Positions 1-9,600 of a stretch of DNA of 64,000 bases are shown here, piece by piece. Origin of the DNA: JBBATK01 sp039810585. Lineage in GTDB: Bacteria > Bacteroidota > Ignavibacteria > Kapaibacteriales > NICIL-2. Location: assembly GCA_039810585.1 (NCBI GenBank), contig JBDHXF010000001.1, positions 62,001 through 126,000 of the forward strand. Reading direction: 5' to 3'. The position numbers and the translations under genes are program-made. The notes under the pieces were generated by a model. The model ran no database searches and was not told the origin of the DNA. It saw only the letters and a program-made list of their open reading frames with translations. Every line of letters starts with the position of its first letter. The first letter of the stretch is position 1.

Positions 1-3000
1 CCTTGCGTTTGTGGATACCCAAGGTCATGTGTCCTTTACCCGACATCGCCTGTATAGCATTATGCACGAGGTTCGTCCACACTTGCGTCAGCTCATCACC
101 ATAGGCCTGAATTTCCGGCAAGCCGGTGTCGAAATCGCGGTGCAGTTCTATACCATGTTTGAGAGTGTTGTGATAGAGCGTCATCACCACTTCCATGGTG
201 TTGGTGACGTTCACCGCTTGCTTTTCATTGCGATGATCGTAGTGTGCATAGGTCTTTAACGCAAATACGACCTTGGAAGCCCGCTCCACAGCCACTTCGA
301 TGGTGGAGCTCTGACGTGCCTGCAGCGAGAGGTTGTAGGCGCAATCGATGATGCGCACGGAGTCCGCGCGTTGTAGCAAGGGGTACCAGCTTGGCTGACA
401 TTCTACCAGTCCCATTTCCACAAGCACTTCGGCGCAATGGTCGGGGCCTTGGATTTGTTGCTCGGTCAGCACTTCCGTCATTGCCCGGCGTGCAGTACGA
501 GCCTCACGACCGGTTGGTGTGTTTTGCGACTTCACGCTGCTTTGCACTAAATCCAGGAATTGTGCCAGTTCCTGATCGTTCAGGGTCTTGATAAGATCGG
601 GTAAGGTTTTCAGCACTTCATCGGAGGCGTGCTTGATGTTTCCGATGGCAGCCTTGATAGCGCCGAGGGGTGTATTCACTTCGTGAGCAATGCCGGCAAC
701 GAGTTGTCCGAGAGCGGCCATCTTTTCCGATTGCACGAGCTCGGCCTGTGTTTGCTGCAGTTCGGTAAGAGCTTGCTCCAAGTCGTGTGCTTTCTTCTGA
801 ACATTTGCGGCTTGCACCTTAATCTCTTCGTTCGCAACGCTCAGTTCGTGGGTACGCTCTTGAACTTGTCGTTCGAGAATAGTGTTGCGCAAGCGGATGC
901 TGCGAATTCTCCATCGGTAGGCGCTAAAGGAGCCGCCAACGAGCACGACAACGAAGAGCAATCGTGCCCACCAGGTAGCCCACCAAGGTGGGAGAATAAC
1001 AACTTCGAGATCGGCACCTTCTTCATTCCACACGTTATCATTATTACAGGCCATCACGCGGAAGTGATAGGTGCCTGGCGGAAGGTTGGTGTATTTGGCT
1101 TCGCGTTGCGTGCCGCAATCGGTCCACTCTTGGTCGTAGCCTTCAAGACGATACTTGTAGCGATTGTCTTCCGCATGTAAGTAGCTCAGTGCTGCGAACT
1201 CGAAGGTGATGTCGTTTTGATCATGCTTCAACTCGATCGACTTCGCATCGGCAACGAAACTTTCAAACAACAATCGCTGATTGCGATTGCGAACCTCGCT
1301 AATCACCACTGTTGGTTTGTAGGGATTCCGTTCGAGACTGTCCGGGTAAAAGTGCGCAATACCGCGTGTGGTTCCGATCCACATTTCGCCGTCGCGCGTC
1401 TGGTACAAGGCGCGATCCACAGCGTCCATCGATGGAAGACCAAAGCCCTTGCCATACACATGCACTTCGCCGTTAGCGGGCGTGAAGGTCCATGCGCCGC
1501 TGCTTTCGCCATTCATCCAGAGCACGCCTTTGGAATCACGAACCAGTCCTGCTGTATTAGTTGGCAATCCAAGTTTCTTTGCCAAGCGCTGGAAGTTGCC
1601 ATTGCTCTTATCGAGTTTGCAGAGACCGCCTCGCGCGTCGTTCACCCAGAGAAAGCCGGGCTCGGCATCCAAAATGCCTTGAACAAATCCCACCATCATA
1701 GCGTTGCTGTCTGCAGCGTTGACTTTATAGCGCTGCCATTGTTTGGACGAGGGGTTGTAACTGGTCAGACCATCGCCGCCAAACCACAACCAGCCATCGC
1801 GATCTTGAAAGATGACGCGCACGTCGTTGCCGGCAAGACTGTGTTCGTCGGCAGGATTGGAGACATAGCTCGTAAAGCTCGAACCCGAGGCGTCAAGACT
1901 ATTGAGTCCGCGACGGGTGGCCACCCAGAGCGTGCCGCTTTTATCGCGTAACACGCATTGCACAGCATCGCTCGACAGCGAATGTGCATCGGCGTCGGAG
2001 TGATGGAAGTTCTGACACTCTCCACTTTGCGTATTCATGTGAGCAAGGCCGGCGCTTGTTGCAATCCACATGGAGCCATCGTTATCGCAGAAGAAGTCGA
2101 AGACCGACACTGTATTAGACGCAGTAGCAGGAAGTGAGCCAGGGTTGTCCGTATGGAGAATATGACTCATCGATCCTGTCTTGCGATTGTATTTGCTGAT
2201 GCCGGAGGCGAGGTAGTATCCAATCCACACATTTCCGTCATGATCTTCGGTAAAGCGAGAAACCGTAGGAGCGAGCAAGCGGCGGTCGCTCGGCGTGGTG
2301 AGCTGATCGGTAAGCGTCGCCATTCTGCGATAGGGCGGAAAGCAAGCGCAGACGCCATCGTTACGGGTAACAAACCACAACGCACCACTGCGATCGGCGA
2401 AAATGCTTCGCACCATCGGACCGCAAATACTCTCCGGATCGTCGGTGGAGTGTGTGTAGAGATGTGAGGACCCGTCGGCAGGATTGTAGCTCAGTGCTCC
2501 GGCATTTCCATTAATCCACAGCATTCCAGTTGGGTCTTCGAACAGTTGGGTATTGCTTTCCAAACTGCACCCGGGACTTTGGTTTAGGGCAATGCGTTGA
2601 GCAACGGCTCCCACACTGTTGAGAAGCGCACTCTCGTTGAGATAGGCAAGTGCAGTGCCCTTCCCCGTAGCGTCTTCACACAAGGCAACAAGCTGACCCT
2701 TCGCCGTTCTGAGAATCGAGATGACAACATCAGCCCCCGCATCCGGTGTAGAGCTGAGTTGGGAGAAGTGCAGACAGTGACCGCTGGAAGGGTTATCGAG
2801 AACGTATAGACCATGACCCGAGCTTCCAATGAGGAGATGGCCACTGAGGTCTTCGTTAAGACTCACAATAGCATTAGGACCGGGCATCGCGGGATTGGCA
2901 TTATCGTGTCCTACCGGCACCAGCGTTCCCGACGCCTCATCGGCGCGGAACAGACCGCGATCGGTTCCTATCCACATCGCAGCGTTCTTATCTTCATGAA

Positions 3001-3544
3001 AGCAGATCGGCATACTAAAAGCCGCACTGCCTCCGGCAGCCGCGTAGCGACGGAATTGTGAGGTGTGCGGATCGAAGCTGTACACAACGCCGTGTTCGGC
3101 AACGCGCATCCAAATTCTTCCGTCGCGCCCTTCACTAAGACTGACAACGGTATTGGCAGCTGAGGCGCTTTGCGACGCGTCAGGACGAAAGGTGCTGAAA
3201 TTTTCTTTGGCTCTGTTGTATCGCGCTAAGCCGCCTTGCAGGCAGGCCAGCCAGAGAGTTCCGGCTTTGCTTTCCAGCACATCGTACACGTTTGAAAGAG
3301 GGAGCTGCGAGCTATCGCCGTTTTGTTGATAGCGTTTCATGTGCACGCCGTCCCAGCGATTGAGTCCGAACTGCGTGCTCACCCATACGTAGCCGTAGTG
3401 GTCTTGCACGGCAGACCAGCAGTAACGCGTGCTTAGACCTTGTTCGGTACTAAGCTGCGTAAATCGTAGACCTTGCGCCGATGCGGCGCTCAGAGCGATG
3501 ACAAAAACAATGAAGCATCCGAGCAGACGTTGGAGTGCAGTCAT
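1..3544 (-). CDS. Propeller-type sensor histidine kinase (3' end outside window)
   Basis: The gene starts at the ATG at 3544 and stays open to the left edge (about 1,181 codons), so the C-terminus is missing. A signal peptide (about residues 1-24, ending ASAQG) precedes a long run of two-component-regulator-propeller repeats (about 25-740, recurring W/L-WxGT-like blades), then a Y_Y_Y domain (about 750-850), one membrane segment (about 858-878), a coiled coil and a HisKA domain with the H-box AHEVNTPLGA (phospho-acceptor His about 954). At the window edge an HATPase N-box, LTQVWTNLVHNAIQAM, is visible. The family are hybrid periplasmic sensors that autophosphorylate in response to an extracellular ligand. 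Whether receiver or AraC output domains follow cannot be seen. It lies downstream of murG on the same strand with a 156-bp gap, and its ligand is unknown. Confidence 0.9.
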   Translation of the reverse strand, partial: MTALQRLLGCFIVFVIALSAASAQGLRFTQLSTEQGLSTRYCWSAVQDHYGYVWVSTQFGLNRWDGVHMKRYQQNGDSSQLPLSNVYDVLESKAGTLWLACLQGGLARYNRAKENFSTFRPDASQSASAANTVVSLSEGRDGRIWMRVAEHGVVYSFDPHTSQFRRYAAAGGSAAFSMPICFHEDKNAAMWIGTDRGLFRADEASGTLVPVGHDNANPAMPGPNAIVSLNEDLSGHLLIGSSGHGLYVLDNPSSGHCLHFSQLSSTPDAGADVVISILRTAKGQLVALCEDATGKGTALAYLNESALLNSVGAVAQRIALNQSPGCSLESNTQLFEDPTGMLWINGNAGALSYNPADGSSHLYTHSTDDPESICGPMVRSIFADRSGALWFVTRNDGVCACFPPYRRMATLTDQLTTPSDRRLLAPTVSRFTEDHDGNVWIGYYLASGISKYNRKTGSMSHILHTDNPGSLPATASNTVSVFDFFCDNDGSMWIATSAGLAHMNTQSGECQNFHHSDADAHSLSSDAVQCVLRDKSGTLWVATRRGLNSLDASGSSFTSYVSNPADEHSLAGNDVRVIFQDRDGWLWFGGDGLTSYNPSSKQWQRYKVNAADSNAMMVGFVQGILDAEPGFLWVNDARGGLCKLDKSNGNFQRLAKKLGLPTNTAGLVRDSKGVLWMNGESSGAWTFTPANGEVHVYGKGFGLPSMDAVDRALYQTRDGEMWIGTTRGIAHFYPDSLERNPYKPTVVISEVRNRNQRLLFESFVADAKSIELKHDQNDITFEFAALSYLHAEDNRYKYRLEGYDQEWTDCGTQREAKYTNLPPGTYHFRVMACNNDNVWNEEGADLEVVILPPWWATWWARLLFVVVLVGGSFSAYRWRIRSIRLRNTILERQVQERTHELSVANEEIKVQAANVQKKAHDLEQALTELQQTQAELVQSEKMAALGQLVAGIAHEVNTPLGAIKAAIGNIKHASDEVLKTLPDLIKTLNDQELAQFLDLVQSSVKSQNTPTGREARTARRAMTEVLTEQQIQGPDHCAEVLVEMGLVECQPSWYPLLQRADSVRIIDCAYNLSLQARQSSTIEVAVERASKVVFALKTYAHYDHRNEKQAVNVTNTMEVVMTLYHNTLKHGIELHRDFDTGLPEIQAYGDELTQVWTNLVHNAIQAMSGKGHMTLGIHKRK

Positions 3545-3700
3545 GTATTCCCCTGTGAGTGAACGTCGAGCAATGAGTTGCGCGGTGCCGCGCAGTCCGT
3601 CCGTACTCAGGACGGCACTTATTCTCGTCAATTTAGCAAAAGTTCGCTACGCTGCTTTTTTATCAGGGCATTGCTTCAACCTCGGAATCCGACTATGCTG

Positions 3701-4810
3701 TCAGTCCCCGGCAACGTGTCGCTCCAAAAGCCGAAGAATGAGTACCGCCGCTTCGTGTGCGGCTTGGGGTCTGGCTAGTGTTTTCAAAACAGCTGTCATG
3801 GACTGTCGTGTGCTGGAATCCCCCAACAGATCTAGAACCGAAGCAAAGGATGACGAGAGCTCCGAGTCTCGTATCATAAGGGCAGCGCCTTGAGAACTGA
3901 GCGACAAAGCATTGTATTCTTGTTCGTTGTTCGCTGCATAGGGGTAGGGTATCAAGACCGATGGCTTTGCCACCACTTTGAGTTCCGCCACGGTTCCGCC
4001 GCCGGCTCGACAGACAACCAGATCGGCAAGGGCGTAAGCAGCGGGCATGTTGTCGATAAACTCCCTTAGCTGCACATGAGCGGGCAATTCGGGTCGTTCC
4101 TTGAAGTTCTTCCCACACTGCCATAGCACCTGGATACCGCGACGCTCAAATTCGCGGAGGTTTGCTGTGATCGCATCGTTGATCGATTTGGCTCCAAGTG
4201 ATCCTCCAAATACCAGCAGCGTTGGAAGAGAAGGATCCAAGCCGAATTCGCGGGCGGCATCTTCACGTGTGGGCATCTGTTCGAAGCTGCCGCGGATGGG
4301 ATTACCGATCACTTGAATGGTGTGAGCCGATTTCGTTGCGAAGAACTTCTTACACTCCTCAAAGGCAGCAATAATGAGATCTGCACGGCGAGCCACACTA
4401 CGGTTGGCCTTGCCGGGAATAGCATTGGATTCGATCAGAACCAGCGGAATGCGGAGTATCGATGCGGCTAAAGCCACGGGAAACGACAGGTAGGTTCCGC
4501 CGCTAAGCACCAGATCCGGTTTGTGTGAGCGCATGAGCCCGAGGCAGCGCAGGGTAGAGTGCAGAATTCGAACAGGAAGCGTCCACGTCTGCAGGGATTT
4601 CAATCCCTTATACCCCCGCACGCTCAATCCCTCAAAGCGATATCCCAGCTTCGGAACCGCTGTGGCTTCCATGCGGAGAGGGTTTCCAAGGAAAAGAGCA
4701 TCAACGGATCTGAGAAGGGCAAGCTGTTCCACAACGGCAACAGAGGGAAATAAATCTCCGCCGGTACCGCCGGCGGCAACAAGTAGGCGAAGCGGAGGCA
4801 ATTGAGGCAT
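3701..4810 (-). CDS. murG: UDP-N-acetylglucosamine--undecaprenyl-PP-MurNAc-pentapeptide GlcNAc transferase MurG
   Basis: MurG transfers GlcNAc from UDP-GlcNAc to lipid I on the inner face of the cytoplasmic membrane, forming lipid II for peptidoglycan. The 369-aa product opens with the glycine-rich loop VAAGGTGGDLFPSVAVVEQL and carries FGGSLGAKSIND in the middle and the donor-binding segment VVCRAGGGTVAEL near the C-terminus, all typical of MurG. The ATG at 4810 puts the glycine-rich loop at residue 11. An in-frame ATG at 4873 is possible but would absorb a dispersed hairpin element (4831-4859) into the coding region. No Shine-Dalgarno sequence is evident at either start. Unusually, it is not in a mur/fts cluster here; its neighbours are a sensor kinase and a divergent T9SS cargo gene. 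Confidence 0.93.
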   Translation of the reverse strand: MPQLPPLRLLVAAGGTGGDLFPSVAVVEQLALLRSVDALFLGNPLRMEATAVPKLGYRFEGLSVRGYKGLKSLQTWTLPVRILHSTLRCLGLMRSHKPDLVLSGGTYLSFPVALAASILRIPLVLIESNAIPGKANRSVARRADLIIAAFEECKKFFATKSAHTIQVIGNPIRGSFEQMPTREDAAREFGLDPSLPTLLVFGGSLGAKSINDAITANLREFERRGIQVLWQCGKNFKERPELPAHVQLREFIDNMPAAYALADLVVCRAGGGTVAELKVVAKPSVLIPYPYAANNEQEYNALSLSSQGAALMIRDSELSSSFASVLDLLGDSSTRQSMTAVLKTLARPQAAHEAAVLILRLLERHVAGD

Positions 4811-4830
4811 AGCGGGCGTGTACGAAGTGA

Positions 4831-4859
4831 CCGCGAAGCGGGTAAGAATAAGAAATCTC
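4831..4859 (-). repeat. Dispersed hairpin element, copy a
   Basis: A small hairpin CCGC-GAA-GCGG (4831-4841) is followed by the constant 14-mer GAATAAGAAATCTC (4846-4859). Read in the murG direction the order is constant block, hairpin, then 20 bases to the murG ATG. The divergent region also holds a second GAA/TTC mini-hairpin (GTGAC-TTC-GTCAC, 4926-4938). Confidence 0.7.
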
Positions 4860-5066
4860 TGGAGGGCAAACATAGCGACAGCAGGCGGATGACATTTCTT
4901 TTTCGTTACGGCACTTGCGTATGTCGTGACTTCGTCACATTTTGAGATAGCCATCTGTCGCAACGTCCCCGAATGTCGAGCGCATCTCGACCTGATCCTC
5001 ATCACCCAGCGCATTGTTCGGGTCACAGTCTGTATCCATAACATTCTACTACTTATTGGAGGAATC

Positions 5067-8000
5067 GTGAAAACGCATCGTGGATGGACTATGTCCCTGA
5101 TGTTCCTGGCGCTGCTATTGAGTGCAGCCACATCGTTGTCGGCACAAGGAGTCAACAAAATGACGATGACCACGCTGCGTAACGGCAGCGCGTCGAAGAA
5201 TTGGTCGACGGATACAACATCCGGTCAGCTATTTGGCTCTTCCGTCGCGCAAGTCGTGGGCTATTACCCAACGGGCAGGACGGATTATCCCTACCAACGC
5301 ATGGTGATTAAAATTTCCAACTTCACCGGAAAAGGCACCTATACGGATGGTCAACTCAGCGCGTCATACTTCGAAGACCTCTTTTCAAGCGGAATTGTGC
5401 CGACCAGTTTTAAAAATGGCACTGTGGTAGTGACCGCATACACGGCGAATCCCTTTAGCATTGAGGCGACGTTCAATATGTCGCTCACGTCCAACGCACC
5501 GCCGCCTGCTTCTTCCTTCTCGACAGCCATCCTTAATGGCGTGGTTAAAGTTAATTCCATCAACAACCTGGTCGTAACGGCAGAAGCTGCGGCAAGCAAT
5601 CAAGCCAAGCCGGTGAAGGCTGTTCAGGGTGACAAGGTGAAGTGGACCTTGTATGTGAAAGACAAAGACGACAACCCGATTAGTGGCGCAGATATTTATG
5701 AGAGCAATCAAATATTGGCGAGCACGGATAAGCTCGTGGGATCGACCAACGACTCAGGTTCTTATACCTACCAATTCAAAGTACCCGATGATTATGAGTC
5801 CGGAACATTCCCTGTGCGCTTTGTAGCCAAGAAAGATAAGTTCGTCGATTCGGATCCCTTCAAGGTGATGGTGAAAATTGACACGAAGCGTTACTACTAC
5901 TACAAGTGCGCAGGACTTCCGATCTACATCTTTGATGCCGGTGAGGGCAAAGTGTGGAAGGGCAAGGAAGGCGAAACCACTATTTCGTCCACGAGTACGG
6001 TTGTCATCAATAGCTTCCTGTACTTTGATGGTTCCGTTGTGATTGACACAGCGGATGGCAAAGAGACATTCAGTGGTACCGGACGCTTGTATGTACCAAA
6101 CGTGCAACTTCCCAATAGCGGTGGAGCGAAAGACTACACGCTCTTTCAGGGTCAGACCCCGGTGCTGTCACTCAGCTGCACCGCGCTGTTCGACAAAGGA
6201 CTGGAGAACATTTCCTCTTGGCTTTCAAAAGCAATGGATGTGGATCTGAAGATTACCAAGATGCGCTTCACCAATCAGGATGAAGTTGCAACAGGTATTA
6301 CGTTGGAAGGCAAGATGTCGGCCGGAGAGAAACAGCTCGGCCAATGCAACGAGAAAGAAGCCCAATACGGGGTAACTCTCGATGGAGGTATGACGCTTAC
6401 TACTGCAGGATTACAGGACTTAAAATTTGCCATTAAGGACTTCGGAATGGGTCCCGGTGCTTGCCTCAAGAATTGCGGATTCACGTACACGTCCAATCCT
6501 GTCGAAACCTTTGTGTTTAGTGGCGATTACACCAGTAAAGCTTTTGGCGGTATTGCCTGCGATCTCACATGGAAGAACAAATTCCAACAAGATCCAATCA
6601 CCTTTGGTATCAAGGTAACGAAGACCCTTGCAACATGTAAACCGATTCCCGATACTCCCTTGTGTTTGAAATCGGTGAGCTTTAATGGGAGCTGCTCAGA
6701 CAAATTGCAACTCATAAAGTTTGGGGTCGATGCAACAGTGGTATCAGACGAACAACTTTTGAAAGACAAGTTCAACTTCAATATTCCGGTTATTGAACAA
6801 CTAGCCGAAATCGTTGGTTCCGGTACCTACGAAGCACCGTTTAAAGTAACGCTGTCCGGCACCGCAAACTTGTTCAAAGTTCCCTCAATTGGCGGAACCA
6901 AGCGTCCTTGGCAAATCACGGGTACAAACAGTATTACTCTTGATGTATCGTCAAACACGCTGACAATCGCGGGCAAAGCTACCATTGGTCATCTTGGAGG
7001 CACAGCAAGTTTCTTAAGTACCGATGAGAATACAACACTCAATTGGACAAGTGGATTGGACATCACCGATCAATCTTCCGGATCGATGTCGCTCCCGGAT
7101 TTGTCTGACGATCTCAAGAAGAAACCTTTCGTTAAAAACATCCTCAAATACTTGCCGACGCTGCCGGCAGAGTTGGGCTCAGCTGCCTATCGATTGCACA
7201 ATACCAACCTGAGAGCAAATATTGATTTGTCGAAAAATTCGATTCCACAAATCAAAGCATTGGGTTCAGCTCACCTGATCGTGAACCTTGCCCCGTCGAG
7301 TTTCTGGGATGCTTTCGACTTTGGAAAGGGATCGGTACCGCTCGTTCAAATTATACACCCCAAGGGAGGCGGACCAGACATTCAGTCTATCGCAGAGGGC
7401 ACCCAGCCTGCAAAGGCAGTTCAGTACTTTGATGCAGACGCCACCATGCAGAAAGTGATTTGCTTTATTAGTTCCACCGGAACAGTTCCGGCCAGCAGCT
7501 TGAAGTCACCGAATGGCACAAGTTATACCGGCACCTCCACCGACTCTTCGGTCGTGATGTATGGATCTGATGACAATTCGCAGACCATGTGGGTGGTGAA
7601 CAATCCTGCCGTTGGCCGCTGGGCAATCAATATCACCAACCCAACGGTGAATGATTCGGTCGACATATTCTCCGACGAGGCTCCCAATCCTTTTGCCATT
7701 TCGGCTTCAACGACCGGTCGCACGCTGAATGTGACCTGGGATGGATCGAAGGAGGATGCAACGTCTATGGTTGAAATCTATCTCGATGCACAGGATCACG
7801 GAACGAAGGGTTTGTATTTCGGTCAGGTTCCGGCAAAGGATGGACACTTTAGTCGTACGCTGAGCGACTCCCTCACCCTTTGTAGTTACTACGTCTACGG
7901 CACTGTGATTCGTCCGAACGATTTTGTGACGTCGTACGCCAGTGGCAGCATTAGCACCGGCAAGACCATCTTGGCGGCACCGCAGAATATCGTGGCGAAT

Positions 8001-8528
8001 TCCGATCAGTTCGGAAACACTATACTAAGCTGGACACGTTCCGGTGACCCTGCTACAGCAGGATACTTCATTTACCTACGTGATCAAAATGGCGTGGATT
8101 CGTTGATCACCTCGTATGCGTCAGACATCACCTCGGCTTCCTTCCAGATCGACAATCCGGAAGGCAAGAGTATCGTGATGCAATCCTTCGACGAGACAGG
8201 GTTCAAGGGATGTCCCGCTTCTGCTATGGCTATTACCGTGGATGTGCAAGACAATTTCTTCGCACCTGCGGATAACCGTATCAGTTTGATACCGAACCCG
8301 AGCAACACGCAGACAACCATTCGTCTGAATGATGCTTCGGAGAGTCCGGCTCGCGTGGACATCGTGGATATGCTAGGACAAACCATTGCTTCCTACTCCA
8401 TGCATGGACAACGTGGCAGCGCGCAAGAAATCACCGTGGATTGCTCCTCAATCGCCACAGGTTCATACTTGGTGCTTGTTCACAATGCTCAGCAACGCTT
8501 TAGCACAATAATGAAGGTTGTGCACTAA
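5067..8528 (+). CDS. Large secreted protein with T9SS type A sorting domain
   Basis: The protein has 1,153 aa. I chose the GTG at 5067 because GGAGGA sits 4-10 bases upstream (5057-5063) and translation then begins directly with a signal peptide (about residues 1-28, hydrophobic MSLMFLALLLSAATSLSAQG). The body is beta-rich, with an Ig/CNA-B-like module (about 150-250, 'KWTLYVKDKDDNPISGADIYE') and a fibronectin-III-like segment (about 960-1070). The last about 80 residues (RISLIPNPSNTQTTIRLN ... ITVDCSSIATGSYLVLV) match a type IX C-terminal sorting domain, so it should be exported across the outer membrane and anchored or released. No catalytic motif is recognised. It is transcribed divergently from murG and followed by a strong terminator. 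Confidence 0.85.
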   Translation: MKTHRGWTMSLMFLALLLSAATSLSAQGVNKMTMTTLRNGSASKNWSTDTTSGQLFGSSVAQVVGYYPTGRTDYPYQRMVIKISNFTGKGTYTDGQLSASYFEDLFSSGIVPTSFKNGTVVVTAYTANPFSIEATFNMSLTSNAPPPASSFSTAILNGVVKVNSINNLVVTAEAAASNQAKPVKAVQGDKVKWTLYVKDKDDNPISGADIYESNQILASTDKLVGSTNDSGSYTYQFKVPDDYESGTFPVRFVAKKDKFVDSDPFKVMVKIDTKRYYYYKCAGLPIYIFDAGEGKVWKGKEGETTISSTSTVVINSFLYFDGSVVIDTADGKETFSGTGRLYVPNVQLPNSGGAKDYTLFQGQTPVLSLSCTALFDKGLENISSWLSKAMDVDLKITKMRFTNQDEVATGITLEGKMSAGEKQLGQCNEKEAQYGVTLDGGMTLTTAGLQDLKFAIKDFGMGPGACLKNCGFTYTSNPVETFVFSGDYTSKAFGGIACDLTWKNKFQQDPITFGIKVTKTLATCKPIPDTPLCLKSVSFNGSCSDKLQLIKFGVDATVVSDEQLLKDKFNFNIPVIEQLAEIVGSGTYEAPFKVTLSGTANLFKVPSIGGTKRPWQITGTNSITLDVSSNTLTIAGKATIGHLGGTASFLSTDENTTLNWTSGLDITDQSSGSMSLPDLSDDLKKKPFVKNILKYLPTLPAELGSAAYRLHNTNLRANIDLSKNSIPQIKALGSAHLIVNLAPSSFWDAFDFGKGSVPLVQIIHPKGGGPDIQSIAEGTQPAKAVQYFDADATMQKVICFISSTGTVPASSLKSPNGTSYTGTSTDSSVVMYGSDDNSQTMWVVNNPAVGRWAINITNPTVNDSVDIFSDEAPNPFAISASTTGRTLNVTWDGSKEDATSMVEIYLDAQDHGTKGLYFGQVPAKDGHFSRTLSDSLTLCSYYVYGTVIRPNDFVTSYASGSISTGKTILAAPQNIVANSDQFGNTILSWTRSGDPATAGYFIYLRDQNGVDSLITSYASDITSASFQIDNPEGKSIVMQSFDETGFKGCPASAMAITVDVQDNFFAPADNRISLIPNPSNTQTTIRLNDASESPARVDIVDMLGQTIASYSMHGQRGSAQEITVDCSSIATGSYLVLVHNAQQRFSTIMKVVH

Positions 8529-8552
8529 CGCCAACCATTCGCTGTGAGGTTT

Positions 8553-8587
8553 AAGCGCTGTAGGTTTTTCCTGCAGCGCTTTTTTGT
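8553..8587 (+). terminator. Rho-independent terminator after the large T9SS cargo gene
   Basis: A GCGCTGTAGG/CCTGCAGCGC stem (one G-U pair) with a T-rich loop is followed by a run of T, 25 bases after the stop codon. Confidence 0.85.
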
Positions 8588-8793
8588 TGAGCGTGGCATA
8601 TGCTGCGTAGACTCCGGTAAAACTCAGGTGCTATCGACGTTTGCGGTGCACTCGGTACCGTTCAGCTCGAAAAATCTGAAGCTGAAAGGACGCTTAGATT
8701 CCCTGAATTTCCTATGTTTGGTGCTTGAGCATAACGCGTCCGAAGTGCAAGCAGCATCGCATTCGGAATTCGTTCACCATTCATGGAAGATTC

Positions 8794-9600
8794 ATGCGCA
8801 GTTCTTTTCTCTGCCTGGCGTTCTGCCTGGTTGCGGGGTCGACTTTTCTTCACGCCCAAAGTTCCGTTATCTACAACCGCCTTCGCATGATCGTTGCCGG
8901 CAAAGCCGACGAGGTTCGCAAAGAACTTCCGGATTTGCAGAAGGAAAATCCGGACGATCCCGGAGTCATGTATTTGGCCGGTGTGTTGACGGACGATGGC
9001 GCGAAAGCCGTAGCAATGTATGAGCAGGTTGTTCGCGAACACCCTCAGAGCGAATGGGCAGACGACGCTCAACTGAGAATCGTTCAATACTACGCTATGC
9101 GCAAAGACACGGTGCGCGCACAACGTGAACTGCATTTCTTCACACGCAACTATCCGCTGTCCGAATTCGTCATCCTTGCACACGACCTGGTAAAAGAAAC
9201 AGTGGGATTGCCCGCTACATCTGCTCAAAAGAGTGTTGCGGACAAAGCACCGACTCCCGCCCCAACCAAGGGCGCCAAGGATAAAGAGAGTGTGTTGGTG
9301 GTTTCCAATCCCGACGACAACAAATCGTCACTCAGCGGCGGAACGTCCGACAAAGCGAAGGCAAGCGATAGTTCGAAGAAATATTGGGGCTTGCAGGTTG
9401 GTGTGTACAGCTCCAAAAAGGCGGCTGACGCAGAAGCGGAAAAGTACCGTCAGCAACGCATGAAAGTTCAAGTGAGTGTGAAGGACGGAAAGTATGGCGT
9501 CGTGATTGGTCACTACAGTAGCAAAGAATCTGCTGAAAAAAGCCGTGATATTATCCAGGCACAATGCCAATGCTCGCCCTACATCGTTGAGCAGCAGTAG
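8794..9600 (+). CDS. Exported SPOR-domain protein with TPR-like region
   Basis: The protein has 268 aa. The ATG at 8794 gives a clean signal peptide (MRSSFLCLAFCLVAGSTFLHAQ); an upstream in-frame ATG at 8725 would add 23 unlikely residues. Residues about 25-140 look like tetratricopeptide/outer-membrane-lipoprotein helices (LQKENPDDPGVMYLAGVL, YEQVVREHPQSEWADDAQLRI). A Ser/Lys/Ala-rich linker follows, then a C-terminal SPOR domain (about 192-265, YWGLQVGVYSSKKAADAEAEKYR ... GKYGVVIGHYSSKESAEK). SPOR domains bind denuded glycan strands in septal peptidoglycan, so a periplasmic role in division or wall remodelling is inferred. Its 3' end overlaps the probable start of the next gene, suggesting translational coupling. 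Confidence 0.85.
   Translation: MRSSFLCLAFCLVAGSTFLHAQSSVIYNRLRMIVAGKADEVRKELPDLQKENPDDPGVMYLAGVLTDDGAKAVAMYEQVVREHPQSEWADDAQLRIVQYYAMRKDTVRAQRELHFFTRNYPLSEFVILAHDLVKETVGLPATSAQKSVADKAPTPAPTKGAKDKESVLVVSNPDDNKSSLSGGTSDKAKASDSSKKYWGLQVGVYSSKKAADAEAEKYRQQRMKVQVSVKDGKYGVVIGHYSSKESAEKSRDIIQAQCQCSPYIVEQQ

Noticed and set aside
629..1951. Long plus-strand ORFs (183 and 244 codons) opposite the sensor kinase
   Set aside because: They are antisense to a continuous, domain-rich minus-strand gene and show no recognisable motif.
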